Assembly (NCBI RefSeq): GCF_000330725.2 | Contig: NZ_AMZY02000006.1 | Location: 239,403 to 303,402, forward strand | Reading direction: 5' to 3' | Source of the DNA: Mariniradius saccharolyticus AK6 | Lineage (GTDB): Bacteria > Bacteroidota > Bacteroidia > Cytophagales > Cyclobacteriaceae | DNA: 64,000 bases | Shown: piece by piece, positions 55,581 through 64,000 of the stretch | Numbering within the stretch: position 1 is the stretch's first letter | Layout of the letters: every line of letters starts with the position of its first letter | The notes under the pieces: model-generated | Told to the model about the DNA's origin: nothing | Databases searched by the model: none | Seen by the model: only the letters and a program-made list of their open reading frames with translations | Made by a program: the position numbers and the translations under genes

Positions 55581-56407
55581 ACCTTTTCCATGACCAAGGC
55601 TGCCCATTGGTCTTTGGTTTCGATCGCTTTTTCCACAAACCCAACAGCCAAGGCACGCTCAGCAATATCTTCGACATCATGCTCGTAAAATCCACTGAGC
55701 AGCAGGAATCCGCCTTCTTTTACCAAATGTGAATAGACTTCCATCTCGTCCAACAGCACGTTTTTGTTGATATTGGCGAGTACGATATCAAATAGCCCCT
55801 GTGGGTTTACCTCGCGGACGGTTCCTTTTCCCATACGGACAGCGGACATGCCGTTGAGGTCAAAATTCTCGTTGCCGTTTTCGACGCACCATTCATCGAT
55901 GTCAAAGGCCTCAATCGAAGCAGCCCCCAGCTTGTGCGCCATGATGGCCAAAATCCCCGTCCCCGAACCGATATCCAGCACCCGCTTTCCCCGGTGATCG
56001 ATCCCCAGCTGATGCGACAGCATCAAAAACGTGGTGGCATGATGACCAGTACCAAAGGACATCTTGGGGTTGATTTGGATCTCGTAGGGGAATTCGGTTC
56101 TTGGGTTGTGGAAGGAGGCACGCACGTAAACTTGATCACCCACGGTAATGGGGTCGTAGTGCTTTTCCCACTCCTCGTTCCAGTTGACCTTGTCCATTTT
56201 GCTCTCCACGACGGACAAATCCGCCACATCGGCATATTGGGCAATCACTTGTGTGTAGTTATTGCGGTCAAAACTATCCTCCGGAATGTAGGCGTCAAAT
56301 CCCTCATCCGTCTCCAGAAAAGAATCAAAGCCGACCTCAGCGAGCTCGGCTATGAGTATTTCCCTGTAGTGTTCGTCACAGGATATTTTGAATTCCAGGT
56401 ATTGCAT
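55577..56407 (-). CDS. prmA: Ribosomal protein L11 methyltransferase
   Basis: 276 residues. SAM-binding motif VLDIGSGTGILAIMAHKLGA, the PrmA-like N-terminal substrate domain (MQYLEFKISCDEHYREILIAEL...FDSFLETDEGFDAYI), and FDIVLANINKNVLLDEM. Trimethylates lysines of L11. It stands on the minus strand, followed by a coupled small membrane gene. Confidence 0.95.
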   Translation of the reverse strand: MQYLEFKISCDEHYREILIAELAEVGFDSFLETDEGFDAYIPEDSFDRNNYTQVIAQYADVADLSVVESKMDKVNWNEEWEKHYDPITVGDQVYVRASFHNPRTEFPYEIQINPKMSFGTGHHATTFLMLSHQLGIDHRGKRVLDIGSGTGILAIMAHKLGAASIEAFDIDEWCVENGNENFDLNGMSAVRMGKGTVREVNPQGLFDIVLANINKNVLLDEMEVYSHLVKEGGFLLLSGFYEHDVEDIAERALAVGFVEKAIETKDQWAALVMEKV

Positions 56408-56428
56408 CTAACGCTTTTTCGGTGTAGA

Positions 56429-56495
56429 AACTTTTCCAAAGTTTGACTAATGGCAAAGTAGTCAACAAGTTTTAAAACCCAACTTTGGAAAAGTT
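56429..56495. repeat. Perfect 15-bp inverted repeat between prmA and tpiA
   Basis: AACTTTTCCAAAGTT (56429-56443) and AACTTTGGAAAAGTT (56481-56495) are exact reverse complements with a 37-nt centre. Lies between two co-directional genes. No T-tract directly after, so a dispersed repeat or a long regulatory hairpin is likelier than a simple terminator. Confidence 0.65.
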
Positions 56496-56508
56496 GATTG
56501 GTCTGAAA

Positions 56509-57270
56509 TCAAAACGATTTCACGATCTCGACAAAATCACGGGATTTGAGCGAAGCGCCGCCTATCAATCCTCCGTCGACATCAGGCTTGGAAAAAAGCT
56601 CTTTGGCATTGCCAGGATTGGCGCTACCGCCATAGAGGATGGAGATATTGTCCGCAATCGCTTGCCCGTACTTGGAGGCCAAGTGGCTTCTCAGGGCGGC
56701 GTGCATTTCCTGTGCTTGGTCGGAGCTTGCTGTTTTTCCGGTTCCAATCGCCCAAATCGGTTCGTAAGCAATAACGATTTTGGATAGTTCTTCCGGGCTA
56801 AATCCGAAAAGGCTCTCGGTAAGTTGTTGCTTCACGTATGCCTCATGGGTGCCGGCTTCGCGGATTTCCAAAGGCTCGCCGCAGCAGAATATCGGCGTCA
56901 GGCCGTTGGCCAAGGCTTGTTTGGTTTTCTCTGTCAAGAGTTGGTTGGATTCCTTGAAATATTCCCTGCGCTCGCTATGGCCCAGGATGACAAACTGCGC
57001 GCCAAAGGATGCCAGCATTCCGGCAGAAATCTCTCCCGTGAAAGCACCCGAGGCTTTATCGGAGCAGTTTTGTGAACCCAAAAACAAGTTGGGCGTATCG
57101 CCAATCAGTTTTTTTACGGTATAGAGATGTACAAAGGGAGGGTTGAGTACGACGGTGACATCGGAGACATTTTCGTCCTTGAGCATGTTGACGATCTCGG
57201 AGGTCAATTTTTGGCCTTCCTCGAGATTAAGGTTCATTTTCCAGTTGCCAGCTACGATTTTCTTCCGCAT
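56509..57270 (-). CDS. tpiA: Triosephosphate isomerase
   Basis: 253 residues; interconverts DHAP and glyceraldehyde-3-P in glycolysis. GNWKMN at the start (Lys), catalytic His in [11 protein letters not shown], Glu in [15 protein letters not shown], and [13 protein letters not shown] near the end. Normal length. Divergent from recX. Confidence 0.98.
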   Translation of the reverse strand: MRKKIVAGNWKMNLNLEEGQKLTSEIVNMLKDENVSDVTVVLNPPFVHLYTVKKLIGDTPNLFLGSQNCSDKASGAFTGEISAGMLASFGAQFVILGHSERREYFKESNQLLTEKTKQALANGLTPIFCCGEPLEIREAGTHEAYVKQQLTESLFGFSPEELSKIVIAYEPIWAIGTGKTASSDQAQEMHAALRSHLASKYGQAIADNISILYGGSANPGNAKELFSKPDVDGGLIGGASLKSRDFVEIVKSF

Positions 57271-57344
57271 GGTTTAAGGTGGTTTGAGTGGATGGATTTG
57301 AAAAAAATAACCAATACAGTTACTTTGAGCCAAAAGTACATAAA

Positions 57345-57851
57345 ATGTCCTTTCCCCGAAAAGAATATCCAAAGGCCGAAGGCAAAAAGCCCTGGAGCTT
57401 GGCTGAGGCCAAGACGAAGTTGGCTGCCTACTGCGCGTACCAAGAGCGCTGCCAAGAGGAGGTCAGGACCAAGTTGGCGGAAAGGAAGATTTTTGGAGAG
57501 GATGCCGAAAACCTCATCGTGCTGATGATTGAGGAGGGATTTCTGAATGAAGAGCGATTTGCCAAAGCCTATGCACGCGGCAAGTTCAATCTGAACCATT
57601 GGGGAAGAAACAAGATCCAGCAGGAGCTGAAATGGCGAAAAATCAGTGCCTATTGCATCAAGCAGGCCATGAAAGAAATCGACGGGGAAGAATATTGGCA
57701 GACCATTGTGAAATTGGCTGCACGCAAATCAAAAGCGGTGAAGGAAAAATCCGATTTGGCACTGCGTTACAAAACATCCGCTTACTTGATTTCCCGAGGA
57801 TTCGAACCCGACCTTGTGGAGGAAGCGCTGAACGAAGTCATTCCAAAATAA
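57345..57851 (+). CDS. recX: Regulatory protein RecX
   Basis: 168 residues from the ATG at 57345 (MSFPRKEYPKAEGKK), chosen over 57288 whose extra residues do not fit. Helical repeats LAAYCAYQERCQEEVRTKLAERKIFGEDAENLIVLMIEEGFLNEERFAKAYARGKFNLNHWGRNKIQQELKWRKIS are the RecX signature. It modulates RecA filaments. No recA nearby. Confidence 0.9.
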   Translation: MSFPRKEYPKAEGKKPWSLAEAKTKLAAYCAYQERCQEEVRTKLAERKIFGEDAENLIVLMIEEGFLNEERFAKAYARGKFNLNHWGRNKIQQELKWRKISAYCIKQAMKEIDGEEYWQTIVKLAARKSKAVKEKSDLALRYKTSAYLISRGFEPDLVEEALNEVIPK

Positions 57852-57903
57852 ATTTTCATAAAATCATGGTATTCTGCTAATTTGCGGCAGATTTCACCAA
57901 AGA

Positions 57904-58407
57904 ATGATCCAGAAACTTTTCCCCTTGGACAAAAACTATATCCTACGACAAGCACAAAGCTTGCTCGAGGAGCGCATGTTGGAGATGATGGTTTTTGAAC
58001 TGAAGCGATCCTACACCCAATTGTACAATCCGTTGATGCTCATGGATGAGGTTTTTGGGAAAATCCTGGATACCTATGACTATCCAACGGATCGATTGAG
58101 GGTGATTTACAGGCAGCTTTGCGGCATTTATCGCTACCAGCATAAAAACAACCAACTTGAGCTGCTTTTTGACGGTCGAACCCACTTGGAAAAATTCCAG
58201 GATGATTGGGTTACCCAATTTTCCGCATGGCTTCGGGAACTCGGCCAGCATGAGCAATATGTGAAAACGATGCTTCGGATGACCATCCTCTATGACACAG
58301 ATTCTCGCGCCGAATGGGCCGAAAACCATTGCAAGTTTTTTGTCAACCAATACTTCGACCTCAAAATCATCAAGCGAAAAGGCGAACTGAGGCTGAAGTC
58401 CGCCTAA
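57904..58407 (+). CDS. Conserved hypothetical helical protein
   Basis: 167 residues, no signal or membrane segment, rich in helix formers: FPLDKNYILRQAQSLLEERMLEMMVFELKRSYTQLYNPLMLMDEVFGKIL near the start, and HCKFFVNQYFDLKIIKRKGELRL at the end. I do not recognise it. Follows recX by 52 nt. Confidence 0.75.
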   Translation: MIQKLFPLDKNYILRQAQSLLEERMLEMMVFELKRSYTQLYNPLMLMDEVFGKILDTYDYPTDRLRVIYRQLCGIYRYQHKNNQLELLFDGRTHLEKFQDDWVTQFSAWLRELGQHEQYVKTMLRMTILYDTDSRAEWAENHCKFFVNQYFDLKIIKRKGELRLKSA

Positions 58408-58432
58408 CAAGTTCGATATATTATATACCAAA

Positions 58433-58473
58433 CAAAAAACCCTCTCCAATTTGATTTGGAGAGGGTTTTTTGT
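58433..58473. terminator. Bidirectional terminator between convergent genes
   Basis: AAAACCCTCTCCAA (58436-58449) pairs with TTGGAGAGGGTTTT (58456-58469), 6-base loop, flanked by A and T runs. Serves the gene ending at 58407 and the minus gene ending at 58488. Confidence 0.92.
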
Positions 58474-58487
58474 TTTTACTGCTATTT

Positions 58488-59324
58488 TCAGTCCAGGTTG
58501 ATGTTGAGCGTCTTGCCATCTTTGGTCACAGTCGCTTTCTTATCGCAGTCTCCATTTCCGAAATCCAGCGTGTAACTCAGTTCTCCACCCACAGTCAAGA
58601 CAACCATTCCTAGAGACGGTGTCCAGTTGCCTTTGTCAGTGCAAGACTGGAAGTATGTCAATGGCTTCTCGATAATGGAAATAAATCCAACACCCAGCCT
58701 CGTTTTGCCCCCAGCACCACCGGAAACTTCTACTTTGAAGCCGCGTTCATCATTTGGCAAATAGAGTTTTTTCTCAAACTCACCCTCTAGCGTGGCGAAC
58801 GTACCATCAGGCCAAGTTACTTTTCCGGCCGCGATCAAGGTCTCAAAGAGAAAATATTTTCCTTCGGCATTGAAACCCCTGTTGATGATTTTCCTTCGGC
58901 CCTCGATTTTCAGGCCGTTGACCTCATACCCATCAAAAGTTATGAGAACTTCAGTCCCGGACTCCAGCGACAGCGCTGAAAAATAGATCATGATTTTGCC
59001 CTTGCGGTTCACACCTTTGGGGCTTGTACATCCCTCGCCAAAGTTGATAACGATCGCCCTGTTGTTGGGATAGAAGTCCACTTTGGTGGTGTTGCAGAGG
59101 TCATTTCTCAAGTCAAGTTGGGAACGGAAACTGAATCCGTTGCTTTGCATCGCGGATAGCGTGAGCATGTCCGCATCCTCGTAAGCTGCTTCGACTTCGG
59201 CGTTTTCCTGTAGGACGGCTGCGTCCTCCATGGGAAGTTGGTCTTCTGTTTCGGTACAGGAAAAGGCAAAAAGTGCTCCCAGTACCCACACAGAAAGTCT
59301 TGAAATTGGGTGATAAGCTTTCAT
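58488..59324 (-). CDS. Lipoprotein of unknown function
   Basis: 278 residues with a lipobox FAFSCT near residue 23. The mature part contains CTSPKGVNRKGKIMIYFSALSLESGTEVLITFDGYEVNGLKIEGRRKIIN and later beta-rich stretches, ending in DFGNGDCDKKATVTKDGKTLNIN. Looks like a beta-sandwich surface protein. No family name can be given. Confidence 0.78.
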   Translation of the reverse strand: MKAYHPISRLSVWVLGALFAFSCTETEDQLPMEDAAVLQENAEVEAAYEDADMLTLSAMQSNGFSFRSQLDLRNDLCNTTKVDFYPNNRAIVINFGEGCTSPKGVNRKGKIMIYFSALSLESGTEVLITFDGYEVNGLKIEGRRKIINRGFNAEGKYFLFETLIAAGKVTWPDGTFATLEGEFEKKLYLPNDERGFKVEVSGGAGGKTRLGVGFISIIEKPLTYFQSCTDKGNWTPSLGMVVLTVGGELSYTLDFGNGDCDKKATVTKDGKTLNINLD

Positions 59325-59368
59325 GTGGATTAAGTTTTAGTACTGAAAGTAAAGCAAAAAATTCTTAA

Positions 59369-59545
59369 CTATAGTGCGTCCGAGGAGGATTTTTTTGAAG
59401 TTTTTTTCCCCTTATTGCCTGAATTTGAGGCACATCCAATATTTTGGGTAAGAGATACATTTTCGGGTATACCACCGAATCCCTCCGAAAAATCCCAAGT
59501 TTCGGCAAGCGGAGGTGAGGGCTGTTTCTTTCTTGCCTTTTTCAT
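59369..59545 (-). CDS. Small conserved-looking protein (58 aa), coupled to the 59551 gene
   Basis: An ORF of 58 codons from ATG 59545 to TAG 59369, too short for most gene lists. It reads MKKARKKQPSPPLAETWDFS then EGFGGIPENVSLTQNIGC and a basic Ser/Lys tail. It starts 5 nt after the stop of the 59551 gene on the same strand, so it is almost surely in that operon. The WDFSEGFGGIPE..LTQNIGC pattern looks like a conserved motif, but I cannot name a family. Confidence 0.65.
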   Translation of the reverse strand: MKKARKKQPSPPLAETWDFSEGFGGIPENVSLTQNIGCASNSGNKGKKTSKKSSSDAL

Positions 59546-59550
59546 AAAAA

Positions 59551-60003
59551 TTAATTGGCTACGATCACTGCTTCTTCCAAAATGAAGTTCATCTCCTCGA
59601 CATCCTCACTGTTGAGTTTGAGCTTTCCCTTGATGGTAATGATTTCGTCGGTCTTGATCCTGCGCGAAGGTTTGGTCTTGAGCTTTCCCACAACGATCGT
59701 CTCAGGGCCCGCACCACCGCAAAAGAAGCACTCCGCCATGGGAAACTTTGATAGCACCGCGTAATTGGACGTGGCAATGTCCAATGGAATGTAAAAACCC
59801 GACACACTGACGATCTTACCCTCCATCGCCTTCAACTCATCGGGGAAACTCGGATACAAAAAGTACATATTGAAGTCACGGTTGAGCTTTTCAACGAAAC
59901 GGGTTTTGGCAAACATTCCCCACAGATCGGGCTCCTTTTGGATGGCGGCTACCGACCAAAACGAGAAAAGGAAGAGAATGATGACGACGGTGCGTTTTGA
60001 CAT
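59551..60003 (-). CDS. Exported DUF3299-like protein
   Basis: 150 residues with a signal peptide (ends SVAA). The pattern MEGKIVSVSGFYIPLDIATSNYAVLSKFPMAECFFCGGAGPETIVVG is like DUF3299/periplasmic proteins with a G-FYIPL and a CFFCGGAGPE signature; the two cysteines may bind metal. Followed by an OB-like KTDEIITIKGKLKLNSEDVEEMNFILEEAVIV. Function unknown. Confidence 0.75.
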   Translation of the reverse strand: MSKRTVVIILFLFSFWSVAAIQKEPDLWGMFAKTRFVEKLNRDFNMYFLYPSFPDELKAMEGKIVSVSGFYIPLDIATSNYAVLSKFPMAECFFCGGAGPETIVVGKLKTKPSRRIKTDEIITIKGKLKLNSEDVEEMNFILEEAVIVAN

Positions 60004-60142
60004 GGATCGTGCTGGATTATCAAGGTAGACAACGAAGGGAGGGGGCGTTTCGGTTCAAAGTTATGCTGGATTGACAGTTAATGCAACATTATTGCAAAAA
60101 ATGTACTAGGAAGTCATCCCTATGTTTGCATAATTTTAAGTC

Positions 60143-61906
60143 GTGAAAAAAGAACTCTCGCAGGTTGACATCATTCTTGAACTTTCCAAATCAAAGAAGA
60201 AGAAGCACCTCTTAAGTGTCGTTAGGATTGTCCTTTTCCTCGGGATGCTGGCAACGTTTATCGTCGGCGCTACCGACAAAAGCTGGGTTTTGATTGTTTT
60301 TGCTGGGTTGATGGTCCTTTTCTTTCGCATTGTATTGACTTTTATCCGGCTTCAGGACCGGATTGCTTTCATGGAGCAACTGTTGAGAATCGAAGAAGAA
60401 AGCGAAAAGCGAAAAACAAGAACCTTAGGTGACTTTGACGGAGGCACGGAGTTTCTGGACAAAGCACATCCCTTCGCCAATGACCTGGATCTTTTTGGTC
60501 AGCATTCCTTATTTCAACTGCTCAACCATACCGTCAGTCGGGATGGCGCCCAGCTTCTGGCAGACTGGATGAAGCGCGAAATGGATGCAGAGACGGCCTT
60601 GTCCCGTCAGTCTGCCATCCATGAACTCGCCGCAAATCGGGATTTTATAAGAAGTTTTGAGGCCATAGGTCGGGCCTTTCTGAAGGATGAAAAATCCAAG
60701 AAACCCTTTTTCCAATGGCTTTCCGAACGGGAAAATTGGCCAAAATGGTATTTCATCCCCACATTCATCGGACCGATTGGAGGCGTGTTGCTTTTGGCCA
60801 TGGGCGTGTCGGAAATGATTTCCCCTGCTTTGCTGGGAATATGGATCATCCTGGGTATCGGATTTATGTCCTCGATTTTCATGAAGATGAACAAAATATC
60901 AGCGTCCATGCCGCTGCTTAGCGACCTTAAGACCTACAAAAAATGGGTGGAACAATTGGAAAACACTGGTTTTAGAGATAGCTACCTGAATAGCCTGCAG
61001 CAGTCTTTTCTGACACAACATTTGAAAGGCTCGCAAATTTTGAGGGAGTTGGAACAGAAGACGTTCCTCCTTCAAAATCGATTCAACCTAATGTACCTTA
61101 TCGCAAATGCCTTTTTTTGGCTCGATTTCCTGATTTACTTCCGGGCGATTCGGTGGAAAAAGAACCATGGCTACCTGATGTCGGACTGGGAGGAAAAACT
61201 AAAGGAATGGCAAGTGTTGGTTTCCTTGGCGTCATTCGCCTTTGAAGAGCGTTTGGACGTTTTGCCGACATGGAACAAGAGTACCGAAATCTTGGCCATT
61301 GACCTGAAGCATCCGCTGATTTTGCCCAATACCGCGATCGGTAATGACTTTCACTTGGGAAAAGAGCAAAAAACCGTGCTATTGACCGGTTCAAATATGT
61401 CCGGGAAGACCACTTTCATGCGGACCTTGGGCATCAATATGGTTTTGGCCAATTTGGGCTTGGGAATCTTCGGGAAGAAATTCGAAATCGGTGCCTTCGG
61501 CCTTTTCACCAGTATGCGCAATACCGACAATCTCGGGGAGAGCGTCAGTTCGTTCTATGCAGAGCTTGGGAGAATCAAAAAACTCTTGGATATGGCTGCC
61601 GATGGACGACCGATATTCTACTTGTTGGATGAAATATTAAAAGGAACCAATACAATTGACCGTATCATGGGAAGCGAAGCCCTCATACGTCAATTGGCGG
61701 CTAGTCCCTGCAAAGGCATCATTTCCACCCACGATATTGAGCTGTCGCAATTGGAGGACAAACTTCCCTATGTGATCAACAGGAGCTTTCACAGCCAGAT
61801 TTTTGAAGACAAAATCCTTTTTGACTACACACTGAAAGAAGGACCTTGTCCCAGTTTCAATGCCCATAAACTGATGGAGCTGATGGGAATCAAATTCACA
61901 GAATAG
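60143..61906 (+). CDS. MutS-like ATPase with membrane segments
   Basis: 587 residues, GTG start. Two membrane pairs near residues 28-68 and 205-250, then a MutS core: Walker A GSNMSGKTTFMRTLGIN at about 416, FTSMRNTDNLGESVSSFYAELGRIK (signature), Walker B region FYLLDEILKGTNTIDR at about 495, and STHDIELSQLEDKLP. It lacks the mismatch-recognition domain, so it is a MutS-related protein and not a classical mismatch-repair MutS. A TAnnTTTG box (TATGTTTG at 60121-60128) lies just upstream of the start. Confidence 0.88.
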   Translation: MKKELSQVDIILELSKSKKKKHLLSVVRIVLFLGMLATFIVGATDKSWVLIVFAGLMVLFFRIVLTFIRLQDRIAFMEQLLRIEEESEKRKTRTLGDFDGGTEFLDKAHPFANDLDLFGQHSLFQLLNHTVSRDGAQLLADWMKREMDAETALSRQSAIHELAANRDFIRSFEAIGRAFLKDEKSKKPFFQWLSERENWPKWYFIPTFIGPIGGVLLLAMGVSEMISPALLGIWIILGIGFMSSIFMKMNKISASMPLLSDLKTYKKWVEQLENTGFRDSYLNSLQQSFLTQHLKGSQILRELEQKTFLLQNRFNLMYLIANAFFWLDFLIYFRAIRWKKNHGYLMSDWEEKLKEWQVLVSLASFAFEERLDVLPTWNKSTEILAIDLKHPLILPNTAIGNDFHLGKEQKTVLLTGSNMSGKTTFMRTLGINMVLANLGLGIFGKKFEIGAFGLFTSMRNTDNLGESVSSFYAELGRIKKLLDMAADGRPIFYLLDEILKGTNTIDRIMGSEALIRQLAASPCKGIISTHDIELSQLEDKLPYVINRSFHSQIFEDKILFDYTLKEGPCPSFNAHKLMELMGIKFTE

Positions 61907-61974
61907 CCTCTTTGGCACGGTACTTGGTTAATTAGACAATTGAAAATCAGATGTTTAACTAAACCAACTATTTT

Positions 61975-62127
61975 ATGAGCTCTCTATTGTATCTAATTGC
62001 AGTGGTTTTGGTGATCGGGTGGGTCTTCGGATTCTTTGTATACAGCTTGGGTGGTCTGATCCATATCCTATTGGTGTTGGCCGTAGTAGCGGTGCTGCTA
62101 AGGCTCATCGGAGGAAGGCCCGTGTGA
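61975..62127 (+). CDS. lmo0937-family small membrane protein
   Basis: 50 residues from ATG 61975 to TGA 62125-62127. It reads MSSLLYLIAVVLVIGWVFGF, then a second helix GGLIHILLVLAVVAVLLRLI and ends GGRPV. Two short membrane helices with a GGLIHILLV centre fit the lmo0937 family of tiny membrane proteins, often stress-related. Too short for most gene lists. Confidence 0.85.
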   Translation: MSSLLYLIAVVLVIGWVFGFFVYSLGGLIHILLVLAVVAVLLRLIGGRPV

Positions 62128-62246
62128 TTCAAATGTTTCAAAAACGATAAGCTGAAGCGTTCCAAAAGAGGGCTTCAGGCTTTTATATGGCTTTTGTTTT
62201 TCGCAGGGGAATTTTTGGTGTAATTTTGACCCAATACCTTTTCATT

Positions 62247-63389
62247 GTGAAAAAAAGCTATCAGCACAAAACCCTTGGAATCTTGGGTGGCGGCCAACTC
62301 GGTCGCATGGTCATCCAATCTGCCATCAATTACAACTTGGACATCCATATCTTGGATCCAGATCCTTCTGCGCCCTGCAAGGATATCGCGCAAAAATTCT
62401 CCGTAGGAAGCCTCAGGGACTTTGACACCGTTTACAAATTTGGGCAAGCCTGCGATGTGATTACCATTGAAATTGAAAATGTCAATACTGACGCTTTACA
62501 GCGCTTGGCCGACGAAGGAAAGGAAGTTTTTCCCCAGCCTGCAATTATCAAACTGATTCAAGACAAGCGCCTGCAAAAGCAATTCTACAAAGAAAAAGGC
62601 ATCCCCACGGCCGATTTTGTACTTACGGAAAATAAGGAAGAAGTCCGTCTCCATGCTGATTTCCTTCCGGCAGTCAACAAACTTGGGCGGGAAGGGTATG
62701 ATGGGCGTGGGGTTCAGATTTTGCGGAATGAAAGCGACCTCGATTTGGCTTTTGATGCACCGGGCTTGTTGGAAAAGTTGGTGGATTTTGAGCAGGAAAT
62801 CGCTGTCATCGTAGCCAAAAACCAAAGTGGTGAAATCAGAACGTTTCCGGCTGTCGAATGTGCTTTCCACCCCACAGCGAACCTGGTAGAATTCTTGTTT
62901 TCCCCTGCCACCATCACTGCATCTATTGAAAAGCGTGCCCAAGAGATCGCTGTGGAAGTCATAAATGCCATGGGCATGGTCGGGATTTTAGCTGTCGAAA
63001 TGTTTGTGACCAAGGATGGCCAAGTCTTGGTCAATGAAATCGCACCCCGTCCCCACAACAGCGGGCATCATACGATCGAGGCCAATTTCACATCCCAATT
63101 TGAGCAGCACCTACGGTCCGTGCTCAACATGCCTTTGGGCAACACGGAAGGCCGCTGCCCCGCAGCAATGGTCAATCTTTTGGGTGAGGAGGGATATACC
63201 GGTGATGCCTATGTGGAAGGATTGGACGAAGCCATCGCCCAAAAAGGAGTCTATGTGCACCTTTATGGAAAGAAGACTACCAAGCCGTTCAGAAAAATGG
63301 GCCACGTCACCATCTTGGACGAGTCCATCGAGATATTGAAGCGACGGGCCTTGGCCATCAAAAATCTGATCAAAATCAAAACATTGTAA
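62247..63389 (+). CDS. purK: 5-(carboxyamino)imidazole ribonucleotide synthase PurK
   Basis: 380 residues from the GTG at 62247 ([22 protein letters not shown]); an ATG at 62187 adds 20 residues (MAFVFRRGIFGVILTQYLFI) before the usual family start, so GTG is preferred. ATP-grasp enzyme of purine synthesis. Motifs: [32 protein letters not shown], and [30 protein letters not shown]. It is one base upstream of purE. Confidence 0.95.
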   Translation: MKKSYQHKTLGILGGGQLGRMVIQSAINYNLDIHILDPDPSAPCKDIAQKFSVGSLRDFDTVYKFGQACDVITIEIENVNTDALQRLADEGKEVFPQPAIIKLIQDKRLQKQFYKEKGIPTADFVLTENKEEVRLHADFLPAVNKLGREGYDGRGVQILRNESDLDLAFDAPGLLEKLVDFEQEIAVIVAKNQSGEIRTFPAVECAFHPTANLVEFLFSPATITASIEKRAQEIAVEVINAMGMVGILAVEMFVTKDGQVLVNEIAPRPHNSGHHTIEANFTSQFEQHLRSVLNMPLGNTEGRCPAAMVNLLGEEGYTGDAYVEGLDEAIAQKGVYVHLYGKKTTKPFRKMGHVTILDESIEILKRRALAIKNLIKIKTL

Positions 63390-63390
63390 C

Positions 63391-63897
63391 ATGGAAATAC
63401 AAGTAGGAATCATCATGGGAAGCAAGTCAGACCTTCCTGTAATGTCTGAAGCAGCCCTCGTTTTGGAAGAGCTGGGCGTAGGATATGAACTAACTGTCGT
63501 ATCGGCCCACAGGACTCCGGAGCGGATGGTTGAGTATGCCAAAACCGCAAAAGAAAGAGGCCTGAAAGTCATCATTGCCGGTGCTGGAGGTGCTGCCCAC
63601 CTTCCGGGAATGGTTGCTTCCCTGACAACCTTGCCGGTCATCGGTGTCCCCGTGAAATCTTCCAACTCCATCGACGGCTGGGACAGTGTCCTTTCGATTC
63701 TACAAATGCCGGCTGGCATTCCCGTGGCCACAGTGGCGCTCAACGGCGCCAAGAACGCCGGAATCCTCGCCGCGTCGATTGTCGGGGCCTTTCAGAAAGA
63801 CGTTGCGGAAAAGCTGGATGCCTTCAAGAATGAGCTAAAAGAAAAGGTGGAACATGCAGCCAAAGAAATCGAAACAAAGGGCTGGAAACATACGTAG
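63391..63897 (+). CDS. purE: N5-carboxyaminoimidazole ribonucleotide mutase PurE
   Basis: 168 residues. Motif [22 protein letters not shown] at the start, [13 protein letters not shown], and [25 protein letters not shown], all class I PurE. Converts N5-CAIR to CAIR, the step after PurK. Coupled to purK. Confidence 0.97.
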   Translation: MEIQVGIIMGSKSDLPVMSEAALVLEELGVGYELTVVSAHRTPERMVEYAKTAKERGLKVIIAGAGGAAHLPGMVASLTTLPVIGVPVKSSNSIDGWDSVLSILQMPAGIPVATVALNGAKNAGILAASIVGAFQKDVAEKLDAFKNELKEKVEHAAKEIETKGWKHT

Positions 63898-63941
63898 AAA
63901 TATCAGGCTTATAAGTTAAAGTTTACTAGAGTTTGATGAAA

Positions 63942-63972
63942 AGAGCGGGTTTTCGTAAGCCCGCTTTTTTTG
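63942..63972 (+). terminator. Rho-independent terminator after purE
   Basis: AGCGGG (63944-63949) pairs with CCCGCT (63960-63965), then a T-run to about 63971. Ends the purKE transcript. Confidence 0.88.
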
Positions 63973-64000
63973 GCAATGTACTGAAAAATAGTTGGTGACA

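Noticed and set aside
57790..57810. GATTCGAACCC as a tRNA T-loop
   Set aside because: It lies inside the recX reading frame and no matching acceptor, D or anticodon arms surround it.

Overview
The window reads as chromosomal DNA of a Bacteroidota bacterium, most likely a Cytophagales member of the Algoriphagus/Cyclobacteriaceae type. This rests on gene content: a long SecA without the C-terminal zinc motif, DUF2490 and DUF4136 proteins, SusC-free outer-membrane barrels, twin-arginine oxidoreductases of the Gfo/Idh and GMC kind, a membrane MutS-like ATPase, and few recognisable Shine-Dalgarno sequences. The assignment to a genus is inference. Coding density is high, genes are on both strands, and no rRNA, tRNA, CRISPR array, prophage or transposase was seen.

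Layout. 1-8 kb (minus strand): start of a small mechanosensitive channel, histidinol phosphatase, S1/P1 nuclease, M20 amidohydrolase, SPOR-like lipoprotein, secA and dapF. 8-9.6 kb: Tat-exported superoxide dismutase and a MazG-like pyrophosphohydrolase. 9.6-10.7 kb: an AT-rich cassette-like insert. 10.9-17.9 kb: a TolB/TPR transcription regulator divergent from an eight-gene run (secreted proteins, sulfatase, YqhA-like and DUF2490 proteins). 18.2-20.2 kb: two more AT-rich cassettes. 20.4-24.2 kb: VOC protein, subclass B1 metallo-beta-lactamase, GreA/GreB factor, lipoprotein and bestrophin. 24.3-30.2 kb: katG with an OxyR-type half site, gluconolactonase-like protein, DoxX and a Tat Gfo/Idh oxidoreductase. 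30.3-36.4 kb: secreted protein, hemH, inositol monophosphatase and a giant AsmA-like protein. 36.4-37 kb: tandem ~186-bp repeats. 37-41.4 kb: GMC dehydrogenase pair, beta-barrel protein and fatty-acid desaturase. 41.7-42.8 kb: rlmH remnant and a PIN toxin-antitoxin pair. 42.9-48 kb: cysteine desulfurase, glmM, mazG and an SQR-like flavoprotein. 48-52.7 kb: cytochrome c/beta-propeller dehydrogenase, TIM-barrel isomerase and SDR. 52.7-55.4 kb: a CBS/HEPN-like protein, a conserved hypothetical protein and a Fic protein. 55.4-64 kb: prmA, tpiA, recX, lipoprotein, a small exported-protein operon, the MutS-like ATPase, purK and purE.

The most unusual content is a set of three integron-like gene cassettes without a visible integrase (9.8-10.7 kb, 18.2-19.0 kb and 19.0-20.2 kb). 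Each starts with a GTT-type core whose reverse complement recurs just after the last gene of the same cassette (8/8, 9/9 and 9/9 bases). Two long imperfectly palindromic attC-like sites follow the genes, and they share a conserved inner core. All cassette genes point the same way, are AT-rich and encode membrane, lipoprotein or DUF1990-like proteins. That combination is the hallmark of integron cassettes, but the core bases differ from the classical RYYYAAC/GTTRRRY consensus.

The rest of the intergenic DNA is rich in small palindromic repeats of several kinds. Functional threads that link genes are oxidative stress defence (SOD, KatG), sugar and polyol oxidation (gluconolactonase, Gfo/Idh, GMC plus subunit 3, cytochrome dehydrogenase, TIM-barrel isomerase, SDR), and cell-envelope work (SecA, AsmA-like, DapF, GlmM, beta-barrels).
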